The notes: generated by a model from the letters alone, not told the origin. DNA of 64,000 nt from JBBQYD01 sp942493075 (GCA_942493075.1 OW818681.1:496001-560000), one strand, 5' to 3'. Shown: positions 17,740 to 26,882, numbered from the stretch's first letter. Translations and numbers: made by a program.

Positions 17740-19086
17740 ATGTTGAAAAAGCTTTCATTCAAATCGATGTTCGTGATGGCGTTTCTCGCCATCCACCCTT
17801 TGCAGGCCAAACATATCGACACTTTCCCCCTGGTCGTCCGGGCGGATAGCGAAGCAACCATCACCTTCGTGTTTGAAAACGAGCCTCTCCTCACCAACTC
17901 GGAAACCATTCAGGCTGAGTACGTATGCGCGGATGGTTTGGAGGCCAAAGGCTCCAGGCTTAGATGGGGCAAAAGCGAAGCAGTTCCGGCTAAAGTGGAA
18001 GGCCACACTGTCACTGTAACGACACGTTTCCGAGGCGAGACGGAACACACGTTGAGAATCGTCCATAGAAGCTCCGCCACCGACACTCCCAAAGTTCTCG
18101 GAACTTCCGCCCTCTATTCGCTCAAACCGGATTACTTTGCCCTGAGGCCCTACCGCGGCAACGTGCATATGCACAGCAATTTCTCGGATGGCGCTAAAAA
18201 CGAAACACCGGCCATGATGATCGCTTCCTGCCGCAGACTGGGGCAGGACTTCGCCATTCAAACCGATCACAGAACTTATGCCGCCTCGCTGTCGGCAATC
18301 GCCGATATTTCCAAACTCCCCACGGACATGAAAACGTTCCCCGGTGAGGAAGTCCACAGCCCAGGAAACGAGGTGCATATCCTCTCGCTTGGGGCCTCGG
18401 AGAGCATCACGGAGTGGTTCACCAAGAATCGCGAAGATTATGACAAGGCCGTGGCCGAAGAATCAGCGAAACTCCCGAGCACCATGCCCGAGGAACTCAG
18501 ATATCACGTGGCTGCCTCGTATGTCGTTTGGGACAAAATCCGCGCCTGTGGGGGCCTTTGCGTATTCTCCCATCCTTATTGGCGGCCCTACGACCGGCAG
18601 TGTGTACCTGCAATTGTTTCCGATTACATCCTCCAAACCGCAAGGTTCGATGCCATGGAAGTTCTGAATGGCGAGAGCAGCGACCTTGGCATTCTTCATT
18701 ACAACGAACTGCGCTCGCAAGGGCTGAAGGTCCCCGTCATCGGCGTTACGGACGCGCATTCGTCCAAGGACCTGGAACCCGCCTACACCTTAGTCCTGGC
18801 CGAAACACTGGATTTCCCATCGCTGGCTAAGAACATCCGGCTCCGCAATTGTGCCGCTGTCGACATTGACCCGGTTTCCAAACGGCAAACCGTCATTGGC
18901 GAGTTCCGCTTCTCCCGGTACGCGATCTTCCTGCTGAACAACTTCTATCCGAAACAGAATCAGGTGTGCAGACAGGAAGGTGAATGGCTCCTGAAGGCGC
19001 TGGCAGGCGATGTCCCCGCCCTGGAGTCACTTAAAAAGAGCAGGGGCACAACCCCGAACCTGCGGGTCAAGTACTGGCAGCAATAG
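17740..19086 (+). CDS. Secreted PHP-domain phosphoesterase-like protein
   Basis: 448 residues from the ATG at 17740, which gives a signal peptide (MLKKLSFKSMFVMAFLAIHPLQA). The frame extends to 17662, but that would put 26 extra residues before it. A beta-rich N-terminal domain (~25-140) precedes a PHP domain (polymerase and histidinol phosphatase fold). Its metal-binding motifs are in order: NVHMHSNFSDG, TDH, GEEVHSPGNEVHILSLG, FSHPYW and TDAHSSK. All histidines and acids expected of PHP hydrolases appear present, so it is probably an active metal-dependent phosphoesterase working outside the cytoplasm. Substrate is unknown. It lies next to, and divergent from, the GH2 gene. Confidence 0.85.
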   Translation: MLKKLSFKSMFVMAFLAIHPLQAKHIDTFPLVVRADSEATITFVFENEPLLTNSETIQAEYVCADGLEAKGSRLRWGKSEAVPAKVEGHTVTVTTRFRGETEHTLRIVHRSSATDTPKVLGTSALYSLKPDYFALRPYRGNVHMHSNFSDGAKNETPAMMIASCRRLGQDFAIQTDHRTYAASLSAIADISKLPTDMKTFPGEEVHSPGNEVHILSLGASESITEWFTKNREDYDKAVAEESAKLPSTMPEELRYHVAASYVVWDKIRACGGLCVFSHPYWRPYDRQCVPAIVSDYILQTARFDAMEVLNGESSDLGILHYNELRSQGLKVPVIGVTDAHSSKDLEPAYTLVLAETLDFPSLAKNIRLRNCAAVDIDPVSKRQTVIGEFRFSRYAIFLLNNFYPKQNQVCRQEGEWLLKALAGDVPALESLKKSRGTTPNLRVKYWQQ

Positions 19087-19093
19087 CCGTTAA

Positions 19094-19858
19094 TCAGCGC
19101 ATGCCGCCCGACACGAGGAGTGTCTCGCCAGTAACCCAGCCGGACTCATCCGAGGCAAAGAAAACAGCCACTTTGCCGATATCGTCCGGCTGAGCAATGC
19201 GCCCAAGCGGCGTCTGCGCGATGACTTGTTTGGGAAACTCTGTTTTCAGAATGCCAGCCGAATGCGCCCCCTCGGTTTCCACCATGCCCGGATTGATCGA
19301 GTTGACCCGAATGTTCTTTGGTCCGAGTTCTTTTGCGAGTGATTTTGTGATCGCGTCCACTGCCCCCTTGGTGGCGCAGTAAACCGAAGCACCCGCGATC
19401 GGATTAACCCCGGCGACGGAGCTGATATTAATCACGTTCCCGCCGCCCGAACCAAAGTGCTTCACCGCCGCCTGCGTGGTAAGAATCAGACCGAGAACAT
19501 TCACATCGAATTGCTTGCGGAAGTGTTCCTCGGTGATCTGCTCAAGATTGCCAAACTCGTAGATCCCGGCGTTATTCACCAGGATGTCGAGTGCGCCAAA
19601 GGCACTTTTAGTCTCGGCAAACAGCCGTTCAATATCCCCCTTTTTGGCAACATCGGCCTGTACGGCAAACGCTTTGCCGCCCTGCGCTGTGATTTCGTTG
19701 ACGACCTTGTCCGCGCCCGCCTTGCTTGAGGCGTAATTCACTACTACCGCAGCGCCTTCTGCGGCGAGATGCTTCGCGATGGAAGCTCCGATGCCCTTGG
19801 ATGCCCCGGTTACGACGGCGACCTTGCCGTTGAGTTTTTGCGTGCTGTTAATGCTCAT
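19094..19858 (-). CDS. Short-chain dehydrogenase/reductase (FabG-like SDR), Rrf2-controlled
   Basis: 254 residues, a classical SDR: TGASKGIG (cofactor loop), NNAGIYEF, the serine of INISSVAG, and YCATK (catalytic Tyr and Lys), ending in VTGETLLVSGGMR. It is a cytoplasmic NAD(P)H oxidoreductase of unknown substrate. The 74-base gap upstream, before the end of the rrf2 gene, contains an inverted repeat (19895-19917) almost identical to the one at the start of the rrf2 gene, so it is very likely controlled by that regulator. It ends close to the end of the PHP gene on the opposite strand. Confidence 0.93.
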   Translation of the reverse strand: MSINSTQKLNGKVAVVTGASKGIGASIAKHLAAEGAAVVVNYASSKAGADKVVNEITAQGGKAFAVQADVAKKGDIERLFAETKSAFGALDILVNNAGIYEFGNLEQITEEHFRKQFDVNVLGLILTTQAAVKHFGSGGGNVINISSVAGVNPIAGASVYCATKGAVDAITKSLAKELGPKNIRVNSINPGMVETEGAHSAGILKTEFPKQVIAQTPLGRIAQPDDIGKVAVFFASDESGWVTGETLLVSGGMR

Positions 19859-19894
19859 ACTTCTTTTCTTTCGATTTCCGTGTAAGGTTTACTT

Positions 19895-19917
19895 ATTGTT
19901 ACTCTGGTGGTAACAGT
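19895..19917. promoter_or_regulatory. Putative Rrf2 operator upstream of the SDR gene
   Basis: ATTGTTAC - 7 bases - GTAACAGT, an inverted repeat with one mismatch, 37 bases upstream of the SDR start. Fifteen of its sixteen half-site bases match the site at 20351-20373, with the same 7-base spacer. Repressor binding is inferred from the shared sequence and the adjacent rrf2 gene. Confidence 0.75.
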
Positions 19918-19932
19918 TTGGTTCAAAAAAAT

Positions 19933-20349
19933 TTATCGCTCGATCTCCGCAATGATCCCCGCCAGCGTCATTCCACCCAGGCTCGCTTCCATGGCCTTTT
20001 GCGTCTTCGCTAAGGCATGCTCCAATGCCGTTTTGATGTGGCAACTTACCGTGCAACGTTTCTGTTCGGCATAATGATGAATGGCAAATGCCTTGGGCGC
20101 ATCCACCGCACGGTAGATATCCAGGAGCGTTATTTGAGCTGGTGTTTTAGCCAGCCAGCAGGCCCCGGCCTTGCCTGTCGCCGTCTCCACCAGGCCCGCC
20201 TTGGACAATTTAGCCAGGGTGCGCCTGATAAAACTCGGGCTGGTATTCACACTCATCGCAAGCTGGCTCGACGTAGTATCCTGGCCGCGCCGGTAAGCCA
20301 AGCCGGCCATGATGTGCACCGCTATCGAGAACTGAGTGTTAACCGCCAT
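19933..20349 (-). CDS. Rrf2-family transcriptional regulator
   Basis: 138 residues from the ATG at 20349, giving the typical Rrf2 beginning NTQFSIAVHIMAGLAY. An alternative TTG at 20388 would put the operator inside the gene. A winged helix follows (SQLAMSVNTSPSFIRRTLAKLSKAGLVET), then a wing and a dimerisation helix. Cysteines lie in GACWLAK and RCTVSC. The Cys-x3-Cys spacing does not match the three-cysteine pattern of IscR/NsrR, so an iron-sulfur cluster is uncertain; a thiol or ligand sensor is equally possible. Matching inverted repeats directly before its own start and before the SDR gene point to autoregulation plus SDR control. Confidence 0.9.
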   Translation of the reverse strand: MAVNTQFSIAVHIMAGLAYRRGQDTTSSQLAMSVNTSPSFIRRTLAKLSKAGLVETATGKAGACWLAKTPAQITLLDIYRAVDAPKAFAIHHYAEQKRCTVSCHIKTALEHALAKTQKAMEASLGGMTLAGIIAEIER

Positions 20350-20350
20350 A

Positions 20351-20373
20351 ACTGTTACTACAATCGTAACAGT
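20351..20373. promoter_or_regulatory. Putative Rrf2 operator directly before the rrf2 start codon
   Basis: ACTGTTAC - TACAATC - GTAACAGT, a perfect inverted repeat; with one more base on each side the arms are 9 bp. It ends next to the ATG at 20349, leaving no room for a normal ribosome site, so the mRNA may be leaderless or the repressor may cover the initiation region. Confidence 0.75.
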
Positions 20374-20492
20374 TTGCAAATTCCGCAAGTGGTATTTTTG
20401 GAATCCTGATCATCTAGCAGGCAAAGCACCGGTTCTGCCGCAATCCAGGAATCCGACCGGGTGAGGGAGTCTGGCTTAGCGTCGTCCGGCAT

Positions 20493-22379
20493 TCAAAACG
20501 CGGAGCAGTCGCATCCCAGGCCAAAGAAGCCCGTGTAGCGGCTCCGAGCCGCCTGAACTCCCTCAACGAGTTGATGCCAGGCGTGATTGCATCCCTGCGC
20601 ATGGCAGGTGGCGCTGTGTTCATGCTTCGGCATTGGCACTCCGGCGCGGACGGCTTTTCGAAGATCAAGTGGAGCACCGTAACCGCCGAAGACTTTTAAC
20701 GGCGACCACTCGGGCAGCACGGCAATCGGGGTCGGCGCATGGGGTGCGAACTCATCCGTCGCATGAACGATACTGCCGCCAACAATTGTCAGCACAGATT
20801 CGATGGCTTTGATGTCTTCATCAGCCACGGCAAAATAGTCGTCGGTGAGCACAGCCAGATCGGCGAACTGGCCGGGGGCGATTGCGCCTTTCTTGCCGCT
20901 CTCCGCGCTGAACCAACTGCTGCCTTGCGTGTAGAGCCTTAAGGCCTCTTCGCGGCTCAGGCAATTTCTGCCCGGATACATGGAAACACCACCCACTGTT
21001 CTGCCTGTGGTCAACCAGTAGAGGGACACCCAGGGATTGTAACTCGCCACACGCGTCGCATCCGTGCCGGCGCCAACTGGGATGCCAAGCTCCAGCATTT
21101 TTCGAACGGGCGGTGTGCGTTCGGCGGCTTGCTTGCCGTAACGATCCATGAAGTATTCGCCCTGGTACGCCATGCGATGCTGCACCGCGATGCCGCCGCC
21201 GAGCGCTTTGACTCGTTCCAGATTGGAGTCCGAAATCGTCTCACAATGATCGAAGAACCAGTTCAAACCTGTCAACGGCACCTCGCGGTTCACTTCTTCA
21301 AAGACATTGAGAAACCGCGTGATGCTTTCGTCATAGGTCGCGTGGAGTCGGAACGGCCATCGGGCGGCCGCGAGCAGCGCGACAACCTCCTTCAATTCCC
21401 CCTCCAGAGACGGGTTCAACTCGGGGCGCGGTTCGAGGAAATCCTCGAAATCCGCAGCGCTGAACACGAGCATTTCGCCTGCGCCATTGCAGCGCAGAAA
21501 GTCATCGCCTTTCCCCGGAGCGGTCATCTTAATCCAGCGCGCAAAGTCTTCCTTCTCCTGTTTAGGTTTTTGGGTGAAAAGATTGTAGGCGATGCGCAAG
21601 GTAAGCTCACCGCGCTTGTGCAGTTCATTGATAATCGCGTAATCGTCCGGGTAGTTTTGAAACCCGCCTCCCGCGTCGATGATGCTTGTCAGGCCAAGCC
21701 GGTTCAACTCGCGCATGAAGTGACGGGTGGAATTCAACTGATGCTCCGGCGGCAGTTTCGGCCCTTTGGCCAGCGTCGAGTAAAGAATCGTGGCGTTCGG
21801 ACGTGCGATGAGCAAACCCGTGGGATTGCCCTGGGTGTCCCGCTGGATCTCGCCGCCGGGCGGATTTGGCGTGTCTTTGGTGTAACCGCAAGCACGCAAC
21901 GCCGCTTTGTTCAAAAGAGCCCGGCAGTACAGGTGGAGGATGAACACGGGGGTTTCGGGCGCGGCGGCGTTGATCTCGTCCAGCGTCGGCATCCTGCGTT
22001 CGGCGAATTGAAACTCGCTCCAGCCGCCAACGACCCGCACCCATTGGCCAGGCGGCGTCCGTTGCGCCTGCTCCTTCAACATTCGCAACGCGTCCGCCAG
22101 GGAGGGCACGCCGTCCCAGCGCAATTCCATATTGTAGTTGAGCCCGCCGCGGATGACGTGCAGGTGAGAATCGTTCAAGCCGGGGATCACCCGGCGGCCC
22201 TTGAGGTCAATGACCGTGGTATGCGTGCCTTGCCCGTATGGCCCGGCGTCGTCCACCGCCATAATCCGCCCATTCTTGATGGCGACACTCTTGGCTTCAG
22301 GGTATTTCAGATTGAGAGTAGTAATACGGCCGTTGCGCAAGATCAGGTCGGGAATGGTCGGGCTCATGAGTTTGTTCAT
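20493..22379 (-). CDS. Amidohydrolase family protein (YtcJ-like)
   Basis: 628 residues from the ATG at 22379, whose ATGA overlaps the stop of the upstream ABM gene; longer frames to 22652 lie inside that gene. The N terminus DLILRNGRITTLN and KNGRIMAVDD is the usual amidohydrolase beta-sandwich. GLNDSHLHVIRGG supplies the HxH metal ligands, FFDHCETISD a further histidine and VGAGTDATRV the late aspartate, as in YtcJ-type (Amidohydro_3) enzymes. The C-terminal ~40 residues are rich in His and Cys (HEHSATCHAQGCNHAWHQ), an extension that might bind metal. Substrate unknown. It is the last gene of a three-gene coupled operon. Confidence 0.88.
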   Translation of the reverse strand: MNKLMSPTIPDLILRNGRITTLNLKYPEAKSVAIKNGRIMAVDDAGPYGQGTHTTVIDLKGRRVIPGLNDSHLHVIRGGLNYNMELRWDGVPSLADALRMLKEQAQRTPPGQWVRVVGGWSEFQFAERRMPTLDEINAAAPETPVFILHLYCRALLNKAALRACGYTKDTPNPPGGEIQRDTQGNPTGLLIARPNATILYSTLAKGPKLPPEHQLNSTRHFMRELNRLGLTSIIDAGGGFQNYPDDYAIINELHKRGELTLRIAYNLFTQKPKQEKEDFARWIKMTAPGKGDDFLRCNGAGEMLVFSAADFEDFLEPRPELNPSLEGELKEVVALLAAARWPFRLHATYDESITRFLNVFEEVNREVPLTGLNWFFDHCETISDSNLERVKALGGGIAVQHRMAYQGEYFMDRYGKQAAERTPPVRKMLELGIPVGAGTDATRVASYNPWVSLYWLTTGRTVGGVSMYPGRNCLSREEALRLYTQGSSWFSAESGKKGAIAPGQFADLAVLTDDYFAVADEDIKAIESVLTIVGGSIVHATDEFAPHAPTPIAVLPEWSPLKVFGGYGAPLDLRKAVRAGVPMPKHEHSATCHAQGCNHAWHQLVEGVQAARSRYTGFFGLGCDCSAF

Positions 22380-22918
22380 TGGGTTGCGGAAGCGGGTTGC
22401 AGCCAGCCGCGCAGAATTTTGGTGAGGACCGGCATCACTACCCAGGCGAGCAGGCTCACCACAAAGGCATTGAAAACTGCGTTGCGAATGATGAAAGGCC
22501 AAGCATGGATGACTGGGCCGAGAGTGAGATTCAAAACCATCGCTAGCGGGAACACACCGAGAAACGTGGCCACAGCCATCTTCCATTTTGGCGGTGGAAT
22601 CTGCGGGCCGCGGAACAGAGCCTCCAGCCCATGCAGTGGACGCTGTGTCCACGAATCGCTTTCAGTCAGAGGCGCACACTTGGCCTGCCACTCCTTGAAT
22701 ATTGGAGAGGCGTAAAAATCGTCCCGCTCCTTTTCGTCCCGGAATGTGCGCAGGATGCCAAACTCGCGCGAAGCCGAACCTGGAGGCGGCACGATCATCG
22801 TCGCGCCGAGGACCCCGCCGTGCGCGAAGGAATCCTGAAAAAACTCGCGCAAGGCGGTTTGAAACTCAGCTTCGCAGCCGGATTTCACGCGACGGGTGAT
22901 GGCGATGTGAATTGCCAT
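22376..22918 (-). CDS. ABM-domain protein with C-terminal membrane segments
   Basis: 180 residues. The first ~100 residues look like an antibiotic-biosynthesis-monooxygenase (ABM, dimeric alpha/beta barrel) domain: AIHIAITRRVKSGCEAEFQ, FGILRTFRDEKERDDFYASP. The C-terminal ~70 residues hold two hydrophobic segments (VATFLGVFPLAMVLNLTLG and NAFVVSLLAWVVMPVLTKIL), so it is membrane anchored. It starts 3 bases after the isochorismatase-like gene and its stop overlaps the amidohydrolase start, so the three are co-translated. Reaction unknown. Confidence 0.82.
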   Translation of the reverse strand: MAIHIAITRRVKSGCEAEFQTALREFFQDSFAHGGVLGATMIVPPPGSASREFGILRTFRDEKERDDFYASPIFKEWQAKCAPLTESDSWTQRPLHGLEALFRGPQIPPPKWKMAVATFLGVFPLAMVLNLTLGPVIHAWPFIIRNAVFNAFVVSLLAWVVMPVLTKILRGWLQPASATQ

Positions 22919-22921
22919 GGA

Positions 22922-23590
22922 TCACCGTTTCGGGACGACTTGCGGACTAAGCGCCGATTGGGGCGCGTGGTGCACCATCGTGTAGGCGTATTCGACGCCA
23001 ACGCCATATGCGCCAGCCTGTCCTTTGAGAATGCCCATGAGGTTGTTATAATGCTCCTTGTTCTTCCAATCGCGCTGCCATTCCAGCAAAGCCGCAATCG
23101 TGGTCAATCGCACGGCACCTGCCTGCACCATGCGGGAGAGCCCGGCCTCCTGTGCGGCAGGCGAGGTGGCCCCGCAGCAGTCTTCCACCACGTAAATGTT
23201 GTAGCCCGCGCCGAGCATCTCGATCGTCGGCCAAGTGACACAGACCTCGGTCCACAGACCGGTCATGATGATGTTCTTCTTACCCGTGGCTTCGATCGCC
23301 TGGCGGAAGCCGGAGTCGTCCCAGGAGTTCATGGAAGTTCGCTCGACCACGGTCTGGCCGGGAAAAACATCGAGCAACTGCGGCCAGACGTACCCGCTGA
23401 ACGATTCGGTTTCGACCGCTGTGAGCACTGACGGAACATTGAATTCTTTGGCCGTTTTGGCGAGAAGCGTTACGTTGTTAATAAGCGTGGCGCGGTCCAT
23501 GCTAGCTACGCCGAAAAGCATCTGAGGCTGATGATCGATGAATACAATCGCTGAATCCTGCGCCGTATAGAGTTTATGGTATTGTGTCAT
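22922..23590 (-). CDS. Isochorismatase-fold hydrolase (YcaC-like)
   Basis: 222 residues, a cysteine hydrolase of the isochorismatase superfamily. IVFIDHQPQMLFG carries the catalytic aspartate, MTGLWTEVCVTWP the nucleophilic cysteine, and VVEDCCGATSPAAQ matches the family. YcaC-type members have no settled substrate. It is the first gene of the operon with the ABM and amidohydrolase genes; the combination suggests a small degradative pathway for an amide- or carbamate-like compound (inference). Confidence 0.9.
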   Translation of the reverse strand: MTQYHKLYTAQDSAIVFIDHQPQMLFGVASMDRATLINNVTLLAKTAKEFNVPSVLTAVETESFSGYVWPQLLDVFPGQTVVERTSMNSWDDSGFRQAIEATGKKNIIMTGLWTEVCVTWPTIEMLGAGYNIYVVEDCCGATSPAAQEAGLSRMVQAGAVRLTTIAALLEWQRDWKNKEHYNNLMGILKGQAGAYGVGVEYAYTMVHHAPQSALSPQVVPKR

Positions 23591-23843
23591 AGGATTTTTT
23601 TCACTGACGGTTTTTATGGGCTTGTTGGGGTAACTCGGGGTCTGATGCCGCCGCGCAGGCCGGAATCAAATCGGACGGCAATGCCGGGCGTTGCATTTCC
23701 AAAGGTGATACAGCTCATGCATGGAGCTTATCAGCCGCCATCCATTTGGAAATTGGACGTTGGACGGACCGGCTTCTCCTTCCAAAGAAGGATTCGATCT
23801 GAAGGCCCGCGTGAAGAGGCGGGCATTCAGCGCCCGCTATTTG

Positions 23844-24527
23844 TCAGATGCGCAGCAGTCCGCGCTGAGTCGCCACCGCGATGGCCTCTGTCCGGCTCAA
23901 GACGTTGAGCTTGCGAAAGAGAGATTGGACGTGGCTCTTGACCGTCACCTCAGTTATGGAGAGATCTGCGCCGATAAGCTTGTTGGGTTTGCCAGCGGCA
24001 AGCAATCGTAAAACTTCCATTTCCCGTGCGGTGAGTTCTTCGGCGGGCAGGCGTTCGACGAGTTTGGCCGCAACAGTGGGCGGCAGAACGGTCCGGCCCG
24101 CGTGGACGTCTCGGATGCACTGGAACAATTCCTCACGCCGAACATCCTTGAGCAGATACGACCTCGCGCCTGCGCGCATCCCGCGATAGATATCCTCATC
24201 ACCATCGTAGGTGGTCAGCACGATAATCCGGGCGTTCGGATCAATGGCCCGAATCTCGTAAATGGCCCTGACGCCGTCGAGCTCCGGCATTCGCAGATCC
24301 ATCAAGGTCACGTCGGGACGGTGCTTCCGCCAGAGCTCTGTAGCGAGCCGTCCATTGCCTGCTTCGCCTACGATCTCCATGTCAGCCTGTTGATTGATGA
24401 TGGAAACCAAACCGTCGCGGACGATTGTGTGATCCTCCGCAATGAGGACACGAATCGTTGCGGTCCCTGCCGCGCGGCGTTTCGGGGTGGAACTGCCTTT
24501 CGAACTCTCAGATTTGCTCGATTTCAT
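23844..24527 (-). CDS. Response regulator, NarL/FixJ family
   Basis: 227 residues. A short charged Ser/Lys-rich leader precedes the receiver domain: VLIAEDHTIVRDGL (acidic pair), VTLMDLRMPELDG (phospho-Asp), LTTYDGDEDIYRGM and YLLKDVR (Lys). A LuxR-type HTH ends the protein (LTAREMEVLRLLAAGKPNK, ITEVTVKSHVQSLFRKL). All receiver residues are intact. It overlaps the end of the upstream histidine kinase gene by 20 nt, so they are a coupled pair. The short distance to the kinase suggests strict stoichiometry; targets are unknown. Confidence 0.93.
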   Translation of the reverse strand: MKSSKSESSKGSSTPKRRAAGTATIRVLIAEDHTIVRDGLVSIINQQADMEIVGEAGNGRLATELWRKHRPDVTLMDLRMPELDGVRAIYEIRAIDPNARIIVLTTYDGDEDIYRGMRAGARSYLLKDVRREELFQCIRDVHAGRTVLPPTVAAKLVERLPAEELTAREMEVLRLLAAGKPNKLIGADLSITEVTVKSHVQSLFRKLNVLSRTEAIAVATQRGLLRI

Positions 24528-26559
24528 AGTCCGCTCCTCCGCCGGCCTGGCTCAATTCGACGATAATCTCGGTTCCCTCGCCGGGTTTCGAACGGAGAAT
24601 GAAACTACCCGCCAATTGCTCTGCTCGCTCGTTCATCCCGATTAGTCCGAATCCTTCATGCTCCGTTCGAGGGTCGAAGCCACGTCCGTCATCCACAAGC
24701 TGCAAGCGCACCCGTTGTGGAAGAAAAGCCAGTGTCGCCCGGAATTGACGGGCGTGCGCATATTTCTGCGTGTTGGTGAGTGCTTCCTGGGTGATGCGCA
24801 GAAGGCCTTCCTCCCATTCCGGTGGGAGAACGCGGCTCTCGCCTTCAACCACGAGCTCAGCCTGAAGTTCAGTGCTCAGTGTTACCCGTTTGATCAATTC
24901 GTCCAACGCGGTGGAAAGGGTGCCCTCCACCAGCAACTGCGAACGCATGGCGTGCAAGGCACGGCGAGCTTCGCCAAGGCTGGCGCGCGCGAGCGCCTCC
25001 GCTCGCTCAATGTGCGCCAGGGCGGCAGTGGCATCGGAATTGGCGCTCGCGCCTTTTGCGGCTTCAAGCTGCATGATGACACCGGTAAAACCTTGGGCCA
25101 GGGTGTCGTGCAGGTCACGCGCCATCCGGTTGCGCTCGGCTAGGACCGCGGCTTGCCTGCTTTGGGCCGATAGTCGATTGAGTTGCATGGCGAGCATGGC
25201 TTGATGCGCCAGTGCCTGGGCCAGTTCCAGTTCTTCCGTGACAAAGACCCGTGTCTTTGTAAAGCGGATGCCTATTACCCCCTCGACTTTGCCTGCGATC
25301 AACATGGGCACAATCAAGATCGAGACGACCCCCTGTGCAAGCACGTGCGCCCGCCACGGAAAATCAGGCTGGTCCCGGATATCTTCCAACACATAAGGCC
25401 GTCCACTACGGACGACTTCTGGCCATGGCCAAATATCGTCGATCCTGGATGCCGGGCTGATAGCTGCAAGAGCCGCGTTAGTCTTCGATTTAAAGGCGCC
25501 ATTCTCCAGCGCAAATTCGAAATGCATCAAGCCACTGGCCGGATCGCGCAGCCAGACGCTGCTGCTATGGGCGTCCAACTGGCTGATGATGGTTCGCAAC
25601 ACGTGCTCCACGATGCGGTCGGAAGAGGATTCCCGCGCCAGAGCATCCAGCGTGCTGGCCAGTGCATCAGCCTGGCCGCGTGCCCATTTGGCCGACGCGC
25701 GAATCGCATCCTCCGCTCGCTTGCGCTCGGTGACATCCATGACCGTGCCCATCAATTTCACCCCGCCATCTATATCAATGAAACGTTTGGCAACCGTTTC
25801 GATGTGCTTGCGAGTACCATCGGGCAGAACGAAAACATAACTCAAAGGCCGCGGTTCACCTGTTTCAAAGCTCTCGCGCAACCCGCGATCCACGGCGTCG
25901 CGATCCTCCAGCCGCACCCGCGCGCGAAATTCGCTGTAATGCGGCGAAGGTGGCGGATCAGAAAACCCAAAGATGCGGCACGTCTCTACGGACCAATCGG
26001 TGTTTCCCGTCTGAAAATCCAGAATCCAACTGCCCGTCTTGGTCAGATGCTGTCCCTCAGCCAGATTCTGTTCGCTGCGTCGCAGGCGCGCTTCCAAGAG
26101 CTTGCGCTCAGTCACATCGCGCAGAATAACGGTGAGCAAAACCTCCCCGCCAAGATCGAGTCTGGAGATGGAAGCCTCGGCCTGAAACTCAACGCCGTTC
26201 TTCCGCCGTCCTGCGACCTCCCTGCGCTGTCCCATAAGGCGGGAGGCGACGGGGGATTGTCCAAATCGTTGGATGTGTTCCCGGTGAACGTGCAAAAATC
26301 GCTCCGGCAGCAGTTGATCGAGCGGTTGGCCGATCACTTCATTGGGCTTGTAGCCAAACACCTTCTCCGCCCCCTGGTTGAACAACACGATGCGCTGCGC
26401 GGCGTCCACCGAAATGATGGCATCCTCCGCAATCTCAAGGATGCCCATGAATCGGGCTGCGCTCTTCGTCAGTGCGCTTGCATTTTGCGCGTCGATTGTA
26501 GTCGGGCCATTCAAGTTGATGCAGTTATTCTGAACGGTTCTTGACGGATTGCCAGCCAT
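24508..26559 (-). CDS. Cytoplasmic PAS-PAS-GAF sensor histidine kinase (HisKA_3)
   Basis: 683 residues without membrane segments. In order: PAS1 (~38-155, GILEIAEDAIISVDAAQRIV, NQGAEKVFGYKPNEVIG), PAS2 with a PAC motif (~165-290), a GAF domain (~320-460, HSSSVWLRDP, VSILIVPMLIAGKVEGVIG), HisKA_3 (AERNRMARDLHDTLAQGF, phospho-His in DLHDTL) and HATPase_c (ITQEALTNTQKYA, LVDDGRGFDP, GFGLIGMNERA). PAS/GAF ligands cannot be read from sequence; redox, light or small-molecule sensing are all possible. It is translated with the response regulator that overlaps its 3' end. Confidence 0.93.
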   Translation of the reverse strand: MAGNPSRTVQNNCINLNGPTTIDAQNASALTKSAARFMGILEIAEDAIISVDAAQRIVLFNQGAEKVFGYKPNEVIGQPLDQLLPERFLHVHREHIQRFGQSPVASRLMGQRREVAGRRKNGVEFQAEASISRLDLGGEVLLTVILRDVTERKLLEARLRRSEQNLAEGQHLTKTGSWILDFQTGNTDWSVETCRIFGFSDPPPSPHYSEFRARVRLEDRDAVDRGLRESFETGEPRPLSYVFVLPDGTRKHIETVAKRFIDIDGGVKLMGTVMDVTERKRAEDAIRASAKWARGQADALASTLDALARESSSDRIVEHVLRTIISQLDAHSSSVWLRDPASGLMHFEFALENGAFKSKTNAALAAISPASRIDDIWPWPEVVRSGRPYVLEDIRDQPDFPWRAHVLAQGVVSILIVPMLIAGKVEGVIGIRFTKTRVFVTEELELAQALAHQAMLAMQLNRLSAQSRQAAVLAERNRMARDLHDTLAQGFTGVIMQLEAAKGASANSDATAALAHIERAEALARASLGEARRALHAMRSQLLVEGTLSTALDELIKRVTLSTELQAELVVEGESRVLPPEWEEGLLRITQEALTNTQKYAHARQFRATLAFLPQRVRLQLVDDGRGFDPRTEHEGFGLIGMNERAEQLAGSFILRSKPGEGTEIIVELSQAGGGADYEIEQI

Positions 26560-26663
26560 GAATGGACACCACTTCCACGGCGATCACATGGCGCAAGCCC
26601 TTGGCAACGAGCGCACCCCCGCCGAGGGGTCAGCAACGAATCGGTAAAAATTGAAGTGGCGCC

Positions 26664-26882
26664 TTAATCCAGAATTCGCGAGCGATAAAAGACTAAGCCC
26701 GTGCCGTTCTCGGTGGTGTTGCTGAATGTGACTGTGCTGGTGGTGTTCGTGATCACCGTGAAGGGCCGCCATTCAACCCCCTGAGCCGACTTCTCGATGA
26801 GATAGCGGAATCCCGGCTCTCCTCGGTGTGACCAAAGGATGGCTCCTGGCGCGAAGGAAGTCACCGAAGGTTTGGAATACAT
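26664..26882 (-). pseudogene. Detached C-terminal beta-module fragment
   Basis: A 72-codon open frame reading ILWSHRGEPGFRYLIEKS ... GLVFYRSRILD. It resembles the small beta module that ends several large secreted proteins in this window (hydrophobic-Trp start, 'YxIEKS', final 'FYR'). It has no signal peptide or partner domain, so I read it as the leftover 3' end of a decayed secreted-protein gene. A genuine small protein is less likely. The surrounding bases 26560-26663 and 26883-27038 show nothing else. Confidence 0.35.

Noticed and set aside
21129..22715. Long open frame antisense to the amidohydrolase
   Set aside because: A shadow of the real minus-strand gene produced by its codon bias; Arg/His-rich composition and no motif.
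25183..26544. Long plus-strand frame antisense to the PAS-GAF kinase
   Set aside because: Mirror of a gene with all kinase motifs intact.
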